From: Prorocentrum cordatum
Lineage: Eukaryota; Sar; Dinophyceae; Prorocentrales; Prorocentraceae
Assembly (NCBI GenBank): GCA_963575745.1
Contig: CAUYUJ010020586.1
Span: forward strand, 1-64,000
Length of the DNA stretch: 64,000 nucleotides
Direction: 5' to 3'
Below, piece after piece: positions 19,472-30,592 of this stretch. Made by a program: the position numbers and the translations under genes. The stretch's first letter is position 1. Every line of letters begins with the position of its first letter. Below the pieces are notes generated by a model, which did not search any database, was not told where the DNA came from, and worked only from the letters and a program-made list of their open reading frames with translations.

Positions 19472-21955
19472 CAATCCGCCCTCCAATACGGGGGGGCCCT
19501 GCTGCATCAACAGGGAACCAACCCGCGAGAATAGATGTAGCTTTGGGTGGACAAGGACGTGCAGGGGTAGCGCATGTACCCGATGGGTGGCACCCTTTGT
19601 CAAATGTGGACCTCCAAATGGAAATCAACGTCCGCGTTCGTACATTGAAAAGTGTGCCTAGGTGCATCCGGGGTCCATTCGTACGAATTCTAACGCAATG
19701 TAAAGTGGCAGTTGAACGGGCACATACACCTAGTTGGAATGGAACTGTGGAGCGCAGATCATGTGAATTGGCTTGGTCCTTATTCATATTGCTACCTCGC
19801 CTCCTACTCCATCACACGAGGCATGGGGGTAACGCAGGCGAGAGAAGAACTCAGAAGGCGCATTTCTTTAGTCGATGGTGGCGCATGGAATGTCCTCCTT
19901 GATCTTTCGCGCCGAGCTGTGGTACAACAAGGTTCCAGGAATGCCGATTCAGATACTTTAAAAATGGAACGGGCTTCCGAATTAGTCAAACTGGGGGAAT
20001 TGAGCCATGCGGCGAGAACCTTGAGCTCTCCTGGCCTTGCCCCGGGGGCCCAGGCCACGCTGGACGAGCTTACGCATCCGGATTTGAGGCCGACGCGATT
20101 GTCTGAGCCACTCCCCGCAAATCTGGAGTCCTTCGCCCCAGGCGCACAATTGGTCTTGGACGAACAGATTTTCGCGGAGACCTTGCGGAAGACACGCAAG
20201 GGGCTGAGTGCAGGACTCTGGGGGGCCAGGAACGAATGCTACAAATTGTGTCTGGAAGACGATGCTGTTTTTTATGCATTACATGCTGTTGCCGAGCGGC
20301 TTGCGCGAGCCCAACTACCAACTTGCATTGCGCGAATGTTGCAGATCTCTTCGATCACGGCCCTGACGAAACCGAGCAACCGAATCAGAGGCATTTCAGC
20401 AGGAGACGCTTTCCGAAGATTGACAGCGAAAACGTTGGCGAAGCAATGCCAACAAGTGTTACGGGATACTGTCTGGCCACTGAATTTCGGACTCAGCGAT
20501 CGTAGCGGCACGGATGCAGCTATCCACCTCCTCCGATACATTACCGACAACGACCCTACGAAAGTCGTGGTGAGCATTGATGGAATTGGCGCTTCCGACT
20601 CTGTGTGCAGGACACGCATGTTTGAAGAATTATTACAAAATCCTGATCTGCATGCCTTGGTCCCTTTCGTCAAATTGTGGTTTGCTACACCTACGCAATT
20701 CCGATGGCATGACATGGGCGGCCAGGCCCACGCGATCTCACAAGCGGATGGTGGTGAACAAGGGGACGCATTGATGCCAGCATTGTATTGCTTAGCAACA
20801 AATGCAGCCCTCCGCGAGATCCAGCGACAACTACCACCAGGAACTGAAATTTTAGCATATCTGGATGATTTGTATGTAGTCTGCGACCCAATTGAGGCAA
20901 CATATCTTTCGCACGTGGTTACTACGACACTACAAAACGCCTGCCATGTGAACGTGAACCAGGGCAAACTTGCAGTTTGGTCTAAATATCCAGCCCCATG
21001 TCCTGAAGATTTCGGCGCTGTTACGGATAACGCTTGGAAAGCAGACAGACCATTGCCAGAACGAGGTCTCAAGATTCTGGGAAGTCCGTTCGGCAGTGAC
21101 GAATATGTAGCATCATTCGGAGAAACGCTTATTGCAAAGAGGGAGCAGCTCTTACAGTACTTACCACAGTTCCCCTCTCTGCAGACGGCGTGATTGTTAT
21201 TGTACTATTGTGCAGTACTTCGAATGAATTACTTATTACGCACACTACCCCCATGGCAGGCTCACGGACTGGCTCAACGTCACGATGCAGATATTGTTGA
21301 AACATTCCGAATGTTTTTCGCTATTCCTGAAACGTCGCAGTGGCATACGCAACTGCATGGTATATCATACGACACGTGGGCAAGGCAAGCACAATTGCTA
21401 TTGCGTTTGGGAGGGGCGGCGTTACGGAATTCGGACAGGACATCTTACGCCGCATATTGGGCAAGCTGGGCCGATTCTTTGCGAGGATTGGTTGCGCGGA
21501 TTCCGGCAATTGGGAATCACATACTATTTGCATTAACTACGTTGGAAGCGAACCTTGATACAAACGGTTTGGCAGGACCAGCTTGTTTGGTGGCAGCAGA
21601 GCAAGCAGGAAGGATTTGCACCAACAGTGGCTGGACATGGCGACCATTTTGGACACAATTGGCTGCAGGATTGCGACCACCAGAGCCAGCAAGTATAACA
21701 CGGTTGGCAATGCCGCGCATCAGTTCCGTTGGAAAATGCAGCACGACAAGAATTACTTCGTCTCCTTGCTCTACGAAGTACCAGAATCAATGCTGCAAGC
21801 AATGGGAAAACGCGCATACAATCGGCTACGGGACCATATGCTGCAATCTGGTTGTTGGGATGCCCTTCTACGGACAGTCTCGAACTGTCGAATGCCCAAC
21901 TCTTAGGGGCCATGCGCCGGCGCTTAGGGATTGCGATTTCGACCGATGGTGCTGA
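19210..21955 (+). pseudogene. LINE-B reverse transcriptase (frameshifted, with stop)
   Basis: Two frames tile the domain. From about 19290 one frame reads through CTGVALGLYRNGAMRFYLST to LAWSLFILLPRLLLHH, then near 19830 the other takes over. RT landmarks: IRGISAGDAFRRLTAKTL, motif A VVVSIDGIGASD at about 20568, motif B QADGGEQGDALMPALYCL at about 20745, and catalytic motif C AYLDDLYVVC at about 20857, so the catalytic Asp residues survive. At 21191 a TGA interrupts LQTA-LLLYYCAVLR, where a Trp codon (TGG) is the likely ancestor. The frame then continues to 21955 with TWARQAQLLLRLGGAALRNS. Family: non-LTR RT. Confidence 0.75.
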
Positions 21956-22589
21956 CCCCCATGGGCGCGCAAGGCAGACAGAACCATCACGGTGGCATGC
22001 GAGGCATAAGACTGTGGTTACGGCGTGGCGACAAGTAATGGTTGAAGCAGGAGGTACGGTTCCAGACAGGAATGTGGAACGGCTCCTGGCAGACACAAAT
22101 GTACCAGTCCCACCTGGAGATCTCCGTCGTTTGGACTTGGTAGTTCCTGGCCTGAACGTGGAGCGGGGATTACCACTGTTCTGTGATATCACAGTTATCA
22201 CGCCGATTTCACGGAACGGCTTACCACGATCAGGGACAAGCAACTGGAGAGGGCGATTGCTGGAACGTGCGGAGCGGGAAAATAACACAACATACTATCC
22301 AGTGATAGCAAGTGGGTTAAGTTCTTTGCAGTGCCTAGGAGTCGAAGTTTTCGGGCGGTGGAGCCGCCAATGCATTGAACTTGTACCCGCTTTAGCCCGA
22401 GAGAGAACTCGAGGTTTGCATTCCAGGGTTCGGTGTGGAGCCGCTTTAGGACTTCAGCACCGCTGGCGGAGCATTCTAGGCATGGCCGTTCAACGGGCTG
22501 TCACAGATGCAGCCTTAGGCACGTGCCCAGATCTCCCCCGGACCCAGCTGAAACCCGCATGTCCTTTAGCGGACCTCTGCGTGATTTAA
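21729..22589 (+). pseudogene. LINE-B C-terminal nuclease-like domain
   Basis: In a frame different from the RT, reads MRRRLGIAISTDG, RHKTVVTAWRQVMVEAGG, then DLRRLDLVVPGLNVERGLPL and FCDITVITPISRNG, RLLERAERENNTTYYPVIAS, SSLQCLGVEVFGRWSRQCIE and ends ACPLADLCVI. The D...D-x-T pattern with a downstream E-rich helix suits a PD-(D/E)XK restriction-like endonuclease as found at the C-terminus of R2-like LINEs. The zinc-finger-like Cys/His cluster usually found just before is not intact. The stop at 22589 lies only five nt before the (TCC)n tail. Assignment is by pattern; no alignment was possible. Confidence 0.55.
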
Positions 22590-22594
22590 TCACC

Positions 22595-22624
22595 TTCCTC
22601 CTCCTCCTCCTCCTCCTCCTCCTC
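22595..22624 (+). repeat. (TCC)n tail at LINE-B 3' end
   Basis: About ten CTC/TCC units starting five nt after the LINE-B stop codon, followed by CTTTTTTACCTG. Confidence 0.85.
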
Positions 22625-22684
22625 TTTTTTACCTGCTTAGCGCGTGTCCTGGTCTCACGCTCGATGCCGTTTGTTCGGGCTGTT

Positions 22685-23200
22685 TCACACTCTGCGCACT
22701 CTTGTGGTCGGTTCGCTGCTGCGTCGGGAAAAAATGTGAAATGCGGGATTGCTCATCAATTGCTCGAACATGCGCAACCTGCGGACATGATCGAATGCAC
22801 CGACACCGTCGATGCTCATGATGAGTATTAAGGTCGGCCTCGATCTTGTAGCGTAACTAATGGACCGCAACATCTGTGCCAAGGGCGTCGCACATTCCGA
22901 AATTGGACCGCCAAACTGCATCTGGGAGATTTTGCGCGCACTGTTTTTGCCGACGTCTCGGCCGCCAATTTGCAAGAAATATCGCCCGCTATATATCCTC
23001 GCCCGGGTGTTCAATTTAGCAAGTGCAATCATACTGGAAATACGCAACGCGTCGTCTCTACCAATAATTTGCATGTCTGCTCGTGCCAGGCGGCCCCCCA
23101 CGTTGCGCAAAGCCCCGCAAGCCTGCAAATCACCCTCGTCGCGTTTGTCGCAAAACCTCACCGAATACATTCCTATCCAGGCTGATTGGGTTTGCCGGCT
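22685..23200 (-). pseudogene. Antisense fragment of a LINE-B-like reverse transcriptase
   Basis: The minus strand reads DALRISSMIALAKLNTRARI, then LILIMSIDGVGAFDHVRRLR and MFEQLMSNPAFH. This is RT motif A with surroundings; the match to LINE-B (VVVSIDGIGASDSVCRTRMF then EELLQNPDLH) is clear. Both flanks are degenerate. It lies tail-to-tail with LINE-B, about 60 bp from the (TCC)n tail. Confidence 0.75.
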
Positions 23201-23789
23201 GAAATTCGTGGAATCCTTCTGGAAATGGTTATACTGGATGCTCTGGTCATAATTGTGGGTCTCGGAATTCTTGTCGAACACCGTCCGTGCCGGGCGCCAG
23301 CCCGGATGACAATAGAATTTGTGAAACTTCTTAGAACTCAAACCTGGATTTTTCGGTTCTCGATATCAGTCTTGCACTCTTTGTCTATCGTTTCGGAACC
23401 TTTTCAGGTCATTTGGGAGACCTTTTGGGTTTCTTGATCGTGCTGAAACCTGGGTGATTGTTTCTTAGGCCATCTTAGAATGCATCTTGGAATCGTGTTT
23501 AGGCCGTCAGCGTTGGAAAACCAAGGAAATCGCACATGCAAAACATGTGCGTTTAGCCGACGGGAATGCCACGATTCTTATTTGTTGGGGCCTTCGTCAT
23601 TGTCCAATGAAACTCACGCACTCATAAACAATCGTAACGCAAATTTGATGCAAATGCCAAAATATGCGAAATTAACATATGACGGTGATGCCAGACAAAT
23701 TGATTTCTCCTCCTCCGTTTTCCTCTAACACATGGGGAAACATGCGTGTCAATGTAGAATTCTTGATTTTTCGTGCACCTGGACGCAAG

Positions 23790-24120
23790 ATTGAATCTCA
23801 ACTCGCACATTTGAAATATAGACGGCCAACAATGGGTCAACACCATCGCTGGCATGCAACATTTGACCCCGTTATTCACCAATGTTGCCGCTAGTGTATC
23901 TTGTGCCATCACGGGCGCGAGACTTGTCCACAAAGCTTCCCGACGCGAGCCATCATATTGCGTAAAGGTGGTGGTGACGACCGTGCCTTGACAACTGCTG
24001 CTTGGTCCAGAAATTCGAGCGTTTCCCGGGGCAAGCATCCATCTACCAGCCGTTGAAGATGTAAGATCTCCACCAACTCGGGGTAAATTTGATGCTTGTC
24101 GTTAAGGGCTTTTCGGCGGC
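23790..24120 (-). pseudogene. Decayed C-terminal fragment of another LINE
   Basis: The minus strand has, across two frames, KHQIYPELVEILHLQRLV, LPRETLEFLDQAAVVKARSS and then WTSLAPVMAQDTLAATLVNN. The pattern (a short strand, an LA.VKARS.P helix, and a W..L...AQD.LAATL helix) resembles the C-terminal block of RT/nuclease LINEs of dinoflagellates and can be compared with the LINE-B block ELVPALARERTRGLHSRV. Moderately uncertain because the frames are broken. Confidence 0.4.
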
Positions 24121-24345
24121 ACCAACGGGACTCGCAACTGAACAACGGGATTCACAACTGGAACAACGGGACTCGCAACTCAACAACAGGACTCGCAACT
24201 GGCAACAACAGGACCCGCAACTGGCAACAACGGGACTCGCAACTACCAACAACGAGACTCGCAACTGGCAACAACGGGACTCGCAACTGGTAACGACGGG
24301 ACTCGCAACTGGCACGGGATTCGTAACTTTCAGCAGCGGGATTCG
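24120..24345. repeat. 22-bp minisatellite, forward orientation
   Basis: About ten units of the type CGGGACTCGCAACTGGCAAC with AA endings, some shortened to GGGACTCGCAACTGAACAAC. Confidence 0.9.
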
Positions 24346-25590
24346 CAATTGGCAGGCTCGCAATTGGAAGCAGGGAGACCTGCAATTGGCAGCAACAGGG
24401 CGCGCAAACGAAGGAATTGTAGAGACCTGCGGCTTTTGCAGGAGACCGTTTAAGCGGGAAAGTCGGTAAAAGAAAGAGAATTTGGGGTAGGCGGGGGAAC
24501 CGGCCTACCAATTCAGCGGGAGATCTGGCTTATGCGGTGGAGCCGGTTTAAGCGGGATAGCCGGCTTAAGCAGGAGAGCCGGGAGAGCTGGTTTCAAAAA
24601 AGAAAACTCGGTTTAATAGAAGAGGTTGCTTTAACAGAAAATGGGGTTCAAACGGGACGGAAGGCTTAAAGACGAAACCGTTTTCAAGTCTAGAGCTTGT
24701 TTTTGTGGGAAAGCCGGTTTGGTGAGTCGGCCTCAGCGGGACATGCAGAATGGTGATATGTCGGGAATTGATTAGCGGTGAAATCCGGTTTTGTCTTATT
24801 TGTATTGTATTGATTTTGTATTCGCCCGGATGTAATAATATGTATTTCTTTCGATTGCGTAATCGTAAATGGCCCCCGTTCGCCGGATTGAGAACGTTGC
24901 CGTAACCATGCGGAGAAGCCTATAATATGCCCGACATTCTTCCGCATTGTTTCAAGGACCGAACCCGCGATCATAATGATTATTCCGTTTGTCATATGTG
25001 GGCCTCCTGCAGCCTATAGAACGGCACTAGATTTCGACGACGACCTGCCGATGACAACGAAATTCCTCGACAATTTCATGGCGACGACCTGCTCGACGAT
25101 AACGAAATTTCCTTGGCCGACCTCTTGCATGTGATCCTTCCTCCTCTTCAGCCTCTTCCTCATTCGGACCTCGCAGAGCAATTATGTCCACCCCAAACGG
25201 CCGTGCTGAACCCCCCAACGGCCGCTAAGTCAGAACGCGGCCGCGGTCGCGCTCCTTCCCGCCCGGCAGCTGTAAAGGGAAGTCTCTGTGCATTCGACGA
25301 CCTGCTAGGCGATGGCGAAATTTTCCCCGTGGCCTTCTTCGACCTCCTCCTCTTGGACCTCTTCTTTTGCTCTTCTTCTTCGTCCTTCTCTTCATGCTCC
25401 TCGCCCTCTCTCTTTTTCATGTTCTTGCTCCTCGATATTTTTCCTTTTCTCTTTCTTTCCCCAATCAGAGTTTGCCTCCGTAGGGCTCCAAGCGGATTTA
25501 TATGACAGGGTAAGCCCCGTCGTGGATTTCGGTGGCCGGGCCCGGGAACCCAAATGTCAGGGGGCGCCCGGGCGTTCCGTAGCCGCATGG
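24346..25590. other. No gene seen; short GCCGG repeats
   Basis: 24480-24720 has repeats of AGCCGGTTTAAGCGGGA type. 25020-25480 is a coding-poor mix with a pyrimidine-rich TCTTC stretch at 25320-25470. Nothing else recognised. Confidence 0.5.
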
Positions 25591-25872
25591 TCCTATAGAC
25601 TTCCTATAGCCCACTCACCCCCTAGCCCTATATCCCTATATCGCTATGGCCCAAGAGCCGTATACCATATAGCTCTATGGCCCAATAGCCCATAGAACCT
25701 ATATAGCCCCATAGGCCCTTATAGCCCTATGGCGCCCTACAACCCTACAGCCCTATAGCCCCATAACCCTATAGCCCCATAGTCCCATAGCCTTGTATCC
25801 CTATGGCCGAATAACCCTAGAGCCCTACAGCCTCATCGCCCATAGCCTTATAGCCTATAGCCCTATAGCCTG
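25588..25872. repeat. CCCTATAGC minisatellite
   Basis: Many degenerate copies of TAGCCCTATAGCCC with intervals of 8-13 bp. Telomere-like in look but not a recognised telomere unit. Confidence 0.85.
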
Positions 25873-25894
25873 GGCTTCGTTCTCGGGGATGCGC

Positions 25895-26155
25895 ATGTAG
25901 TTGCGAGTGTCGTTTTCCAGGTGCGAGCCCCGTTGTTGCCAGTTGCCGGTCCCGTTGTTGCCAATTGCGAATCCCGTTGTTGCCAGTTGCGAGTCCCGTG
26001 GTTGCCAGTTGCGAGTCCCGTTGTTGCCAGTTGCGAGTCCCGTTGTTGCCAGTTGCAAGTCCCGTTGTTGCCAGTTGCGAGTCCCGTTGTTGAGTTGCGA
26101 GTCCCGTTGTTCCAGTTGCGAGTCCCGTTGTTCAGTTGCGAGTCCCGTTGCCCTT
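25895..26155. repeat. 22-bp minisatellite, inverted orientation
   Basis: About eleven units of GTTGTTGCCAGTTGCGAGTC then CC, the exact reverse complement of the 24120-24345 array, about 1.55 kb away. Confidence 0.9.
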
Positions 26156-26159
26156 CGCT

Positions 26160-28310
26160 TTTCGGAGTGCTAATCCTAATTCGGTAGAGACTCTCGGGAA
26201 TGGACAGCCATCACCACGCAAAAAAGATACCATCGACACATCCATTGCGAGCGGAAGTCCCTTCTTGACGGGCAACCCAGCCGTCATAATCTCGATTTTG
26301 CGACCGCTGTATCTGCCAACCCCGCACTATCTTTCACATGAACACCAATTTCGCAGCATTTTTTTTCCAAGCGCGCTCCAATGTGACCGATATGGATTTC
26401 AATGTACCGCTTGTGGGGCATTCCGCTGCGCGGTTTCCGAGAATATCGAAAGTGTTGCTCCGGTGCACCGACCTTGCTAACAGCAGGGGCCAACGTAATC
26501 TGCGGCATTTTGCGTATACGGCGGATCGGCTCCGGGCCCCTGTATTTGCCGTGAAGTTGCACGTTGGCAAGCGAATCCTAAAATGCCTGAAAACATTCGT
26601 GTTGTAATCCAGACGCAATACCAAACCGAATGCCTGAGGAAACTTGTTTGTTTTCGTCAGCACCCACAACCACATTATGTTAAGGCAGATGAGGGCGTAT
26701 TTCGAATTTCCATCAACGGCCATGCGCTGCAATATTCAAACCAACGCGACAAACCGATTCTGGTTTCGTCTTACGATTTCAATGTAAATCGTGAACAATG
26801 TTTTTCTTTCCGCGCGCGAATTCCCACAATGACCTTCTTGAAACCCACTACGTGGGGGCTTTTCTTTAAGGTTGGACTCGTTACCGCAACGACGCAACAT
26901 AGCGGAAACCTTGTTCGCACATGCGAATACAAGGTCCATTTTGCAATACTGGTATTGTTCATGAGACACTCCATATTGTAATGTGTCAGTACATCTGCTA
27001 CCAATGCCCATGCTCCCCAGGTGCAATCTTGCCGACCGCTTGCAGAATCCATTTGTTTCCCCCCCCCGGCATAATTAAAAAGATCAGTTGTAGATTTTCC
27101 ACCCGAATCTCCGCGGCCGGCTGATCGGGAAATGTAAATTTTTGAATTTCCGTTGTCGGTTTTCTTTTAGAAAACCTTACGGCCAACCTGCCCGAATTGT
27201 TATATTTAGCTTTTAGCGCCAATCAGAATTCTTATTTTCAGTTTCCACTAGAATTTCGGTTGTAAGCGTTTCAAGAGAAAAGAAAATAACTCTCATTCCT
27301 GCTCCTAGATACGGAAACCAATGAGGGTGAATATGGGAACCGATTTGGGTGAATACAACAACCGGCGGTAAACGTTTTTCCCCACATCCAGAATGGGGTT
27401 CTTGTTTTCTCTGCACACCTCCCACGCGAGATCTCTCCCACCCCATTTCTTCCTCATCGTCAAGCCGGTTTTGAAAGTCCTGTTCCCGCTCCTGTTCCCG
27501 CGAAATCTCGCCCCAGGCTGTCCGGTTTTGAAAATCCTGGGGCCCAGCATCGTCCCCCGGAAACCGAAACCCATCGAAAACAAAAGCTGTTCAATAACAA
27601 ATATTTGAAAAATGCGGCCAGAACTGCCGCGGGCATCTACCCCGATGAGAAGAAGACAAAGAGGAGAAGGACGAGGAGGAAAAAGAAGCGGAGAAACAAA
27701 AACAGATTTCGTCGTCTCCGCCGATGTCTCACATATTCTCGTGGTCTTGACAACCCGAGGCATTTCCTCGAATTCGCTCTTTGGGAACCGTTTTCGGTGC
27801 CTGGGACCACCACCGAAGGTCCGGGATGAGGATCGACCTCCCTGGCCAGGGCCACCCCTTCGCAAAGGAAGGAACACAGGGTGGATCGAGGCTCGAGGCA
27901 TGAGACTTCGAGCTCTTGGGCTCTCTCCACCCTCTCTGGGCCTTCAGGAACCTCCTCGTCGACACAGCTGGGTCCACTCTCGAACTTCTGGCCGGACGCG
28001 CCCCCAGTTGGGCCTCAACGGTTCCCGAGCCATCCAGGGGGGGGAAAAGGAGGCCTGGGACAGGCCCCGTGAAGGCCCCAATAAACCCACATAAGACCAC
28101 GAACGACTTCAAAACAGTCCCCTACAAGGCCCCCCGTTGAACCCCACACGCTATGTAAGACAGGCCGACCCCCCCAGATTGCCCAGCGATCGCGCGCGTT
28201 CCGCGAGCTCCGTATTTCACTCTTGCTGCCGCCCGAAGGGGTCGGCGGTGCGGCGTAATCCAATGAATCTAACAGGCTCGCCCACTCGAAACGGCCCAAG
28301 CAGCTTCGCA
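26160..28310. other. AT-richer stretch without supportable gene
   Basis: Only short frames. 27640-27710 has a GAAGA-rich patch; 27060-27075 a C run. I see no RT motif, RNA gene or regulatory signature. Confidence 0.5.
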
Positions 28311-28317
28311 AATCGCT

Positions 28318-28895
28318 CCAGCACAACCCAAGAAGCCCCCAAGAGGGCCCCGAGACGGCCCAACAAAACCCCAAGACGGCCCAAAGAGGCCCCCAAGACG
28401 GTCCAAGAGGCCGCGAAGACGGCCCAAGAGGACCCCAAGACGGCTCCAAGGCGGCCGCGGGAGGCGCCCAAGACGGCCTCCAAAGGGGCGAAACGGCGCA
28501 AAAGCGCCCCAATACGACCAATGACGCCCCCAAGAGGCCCCAAGAGGCCCCCAAGAGGACCCCAAGGGGCCCGAAAAAACCCACAAGAGGCCCCCAAGAT
28601 GTCTTCAAGAAGTCTCCCACAGGTTCCAAAGAAGCCCCCCGAAGGCCACACAGCGACTGGAGTGTAATGCCATTTTTCCAACCTGGGCGAACTGCGGCGC
28701 AGCGCCAGCCAGGTGGAAGTTGGTCACAACGGCGCCCATGATTAGAGCCGGCGCTGGAAGGAAATCTGGGGAGGGAATTTGACAAGGAGGGAGGGGGGAG
28801 AGGCCCCACAGAAGTCCCCAAGAGGCCCAAGGAAGCTCCCAGGAGGCCTCCAGGAGGCCCCCAAGAGGCCGTCAAGAGGCTCCGCGACGACGTGA
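28318..28895 (+). repeat. Decamer repeat block
   Basis: Dense CCAAGACGGCC/CCAAGAGGCCC words at 10-12-bp spacing from 28325 to 28600 and again 28805-28885, separated by unrelated sequence. Frames rich in Pro/Lys/Arg on this strand and Gly/Leu/Trp on the other are artefacts. Confidence 0.75.
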
Positions 28896-28989
28896 CTGTA
28901 CGTGCTCCGGACGTGCACCCCGCGAAGCGAGAGGAATCTAACAGGCTCGCCCATTCGAAACTGCAACCGCAATGTGGCGCGGCGAGGCG

Positions 28990-29205
28990 TGGGCAACGGG
29001 CGGCGACGAGGCGGGGGGAGACGGGGTGGCGACGGCGACAACAAGCCGGCCGAGGCGGCGGACAGGCCCAGAAGCAGCGGCAACGGACGGCGGCGACGGG
29101 CATCGACGGCGACAACAAGCCGGCTGTGGCAGCAACCAACCAAGCCCACATGCAACGGCGACGGACGGCGACAGCAAACCGGCCGAGGCGGCAGCCAGGC
29201 CGAGT
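28990..29205. repeat. CGGCGAC-AACAAGCCGGC degenerate repeats
   Basis: GACGGCGACAACAAGCCGGC and variants occur three times (about 29030, 29108, 29168) at 60-80-bp spacing. Confidence 0.55.
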
Positions 29206-29334
29206 TCCTCATGAGAGAAGTGAGAACCCGAAAGTGCAAAACTCCGTGGGGAATTTTCGTCAAGTCTTGGTGGGATTTTCACATTTTCGCCTTTTCGAGC
29301 TTCTGTCGGCTCATTACAACCCACGAGGCCTCCC

Positions 29335-29600
29335 AGATGGCCCCGCGACGACCCAAGAGGGCCTCAAGATAACCCGAGAGGTCTTCAAGACGGCCTCAAG
29401 ACAGTACAATAGGGTTCCTGGACAGCCCAGGATGGAGCTGGCCCTAAAGGGCCTCCAAGAGGACGCAGGACGGCAGAAGCGGACCTCTGGACGACCAAGA
29501 CGGCCCCACGATGGTCCCAAGAGACTACCCAGACGGCCACGAGGGCCCCAAGAGCCCATAGACAGCCCACGAGGGCCCCAACACGGCCCGAAACTGACTT
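29335..29600 (+). repeat. Decamer repeat block
   Basis: CCAAGANGGCC words with intervals of 10-12 bp, same type as at 28318-28895. Confidence 0.65.
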
Positions 29601-29629
29601 TCAGGAGTCACGCTCCTGATCCTCCTACT

Positions 29630-29775
29630 CATTATCACACTTACTATCGTCATTGTCGTCATCATCACCAGTCGCAACATCATTCTCATCATCCTCATCG
29701 TCATCTTCGTCATCTTCAGTACCATCACTATCATCCATCACCATCAACATCACCATCGCGATCATCACATACACA
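29630..29775. repeat. (ATC)n microsatellite
   Basis: Imperfect CAT/ATC repeats; minus strand is (GAT)n and would read as Asp-rich if coding. Confidence 0.9.
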
Positions 29776-29830
29776 GGCAACCCACAAGAGGGACATGAAC
29801 GCTCCTCAAGAAACGAAGACAAACGATGTC

Positions 29831-30592
29831 TCATGGCCGTACACTGATTCTGCGTACCTTGTCGATCGCCTTCAGCTCACACCCCTCTACCGTGCTCGTT
29901 GCAACCGCCGCCAAGCATGCTGGACTGGCACGGTGGCGAGACTTGCCGCAGGCAGCTGGATAAACAAGAGGTGAAGAAACGTGCACCTTTCCAACATCCC
30001 CTGCAGCCCCGCGGATGCTAATCAGGGGCCGCTCGGGGCCCCTCGAGGGCCACCCTCTTGCAATCCTCGTCCCCCCTTTTGGATAGCACCCCCACGCCAT
30101 TGATCGGGGGCCCCCAAGATCGTCTGGTGACGGACCGCATGGTGACCTCGGAATCACCAATGTCCTCGTCTCGCGGTCCGTCACCGCACGATGCTGCGCA
30201 CTCGGATGCCTGGCCTCGTCCGCCGCCCTCTCGTGTCCGTGCGTTGGGCAGCCTGGGGGGGCTGGGTCTGCCTTCGCTGGGGAGGGCGTCTCCGCCGCCT
30301 GCACATGGCCAGGGGAGAGTCGTGTTTCCGGATTAGGGAGGAGGAAAAGGGAGAGGAAGGTAGACGCTACGATCACCTGATCAACGTCCGTGCATGGGCG
30401 TGCCCGTCCGAAAGGGAAGGTCCTCGAGCGCGGTGGATGTCCAGAAGGATCGGGTCTGGCGGTCGGAAGAAGCGTACCCCTCTTGGCTGTCTGGGTGGGG
30501 GCCTTCAGCAATTCGGCGTGCAGCAATGCCGAGTCCGACAGGCCGTTGCCATTCTCCCAACGAGCCCTGTGACGGCCAGAGGAGCCGACCAA
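29831..30592 (-). CDS. Weak candidate ORF, unknown
   Basis: A 253-codon open frame on the minus strand with fairly even residue use (GNGLSDSALLHAELLKAPTQ, TDVDQVIVASTFLSLFLL) in a stretch that is not a simple repeat. No domain, start context or splice signal is convincing, and the GC-rich background can keep such frames open by chance. A shorter plus-strand frame overlaps it. Reported only so that the 29.8-31.3 kb interval is documented; the rest of that interval shows nothing. Confidence 0.15.
   Translation of the reverse strand: MVGSSGRHRARWENGNGLSDSALLHAELLKAPTQTAKRGTLLPTARPDPSGHPPRSRTFPFGRARPCTDVDQVIVASTFLSLFLLPNPETRLSPGHVQAAETPSPAKADPAPPGCPTHGHERAADEARHPSAQHRAVTDRETRTLVIPRSPCGPSPDDLGGPRSMAWGCYPKGGTRIARGWPSRGPERPLISIRGAAGDVGKVHVSSPLVYPAACGKSRHRASPACLAAVATSTVEGCELKAIDKVRRISVRP

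Larger units (their letters stand above)
15614..22624 (+). mobile_element. LINE-B: decayed non-LTR retrotransposon with RT and C-terminal nuclease-like domain
   Basis: About 7 kb, plus strand. Order: small membrane-protein ORF (15614-16123), Pro/Thr/Ala-rich region (16568-17077), HPGP region and linker (17546-19471), reverse transcriptase (about 19712-21190), post-RT helical region (to about 21950), C-terminal nuclease-like block (to 22589), then a (TCC)n tail. No AP endonuclease is recognisable; the C-terminal RLDLVV...LFCDITVITP pattern fits a PD-(D/E)XK restriction-like nuclease as in R2-type elements. At least two frameshifts after 19290, a change of frame in the last third and a TGA at 21191 show that this copy is dead. 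The 5' boundary is unknown. Confidence 0.75.

Noticed and set aside
25588-25872. Internal telomere repeat
   Set aside because: The unit CCCTATAGC does not match the TTTAGGG-type telomere expected for dinoflagellates and is too irregular.
28015-29151. 378-residue minus-strand ORF and similar frames over decamer blocks
   Set aside because: Gly/Leu/Trp/Ser or Pro/Lys/Arg repeats follow the decamer words; comparable frames exist on the opposite strand and in every copy of the repeat.
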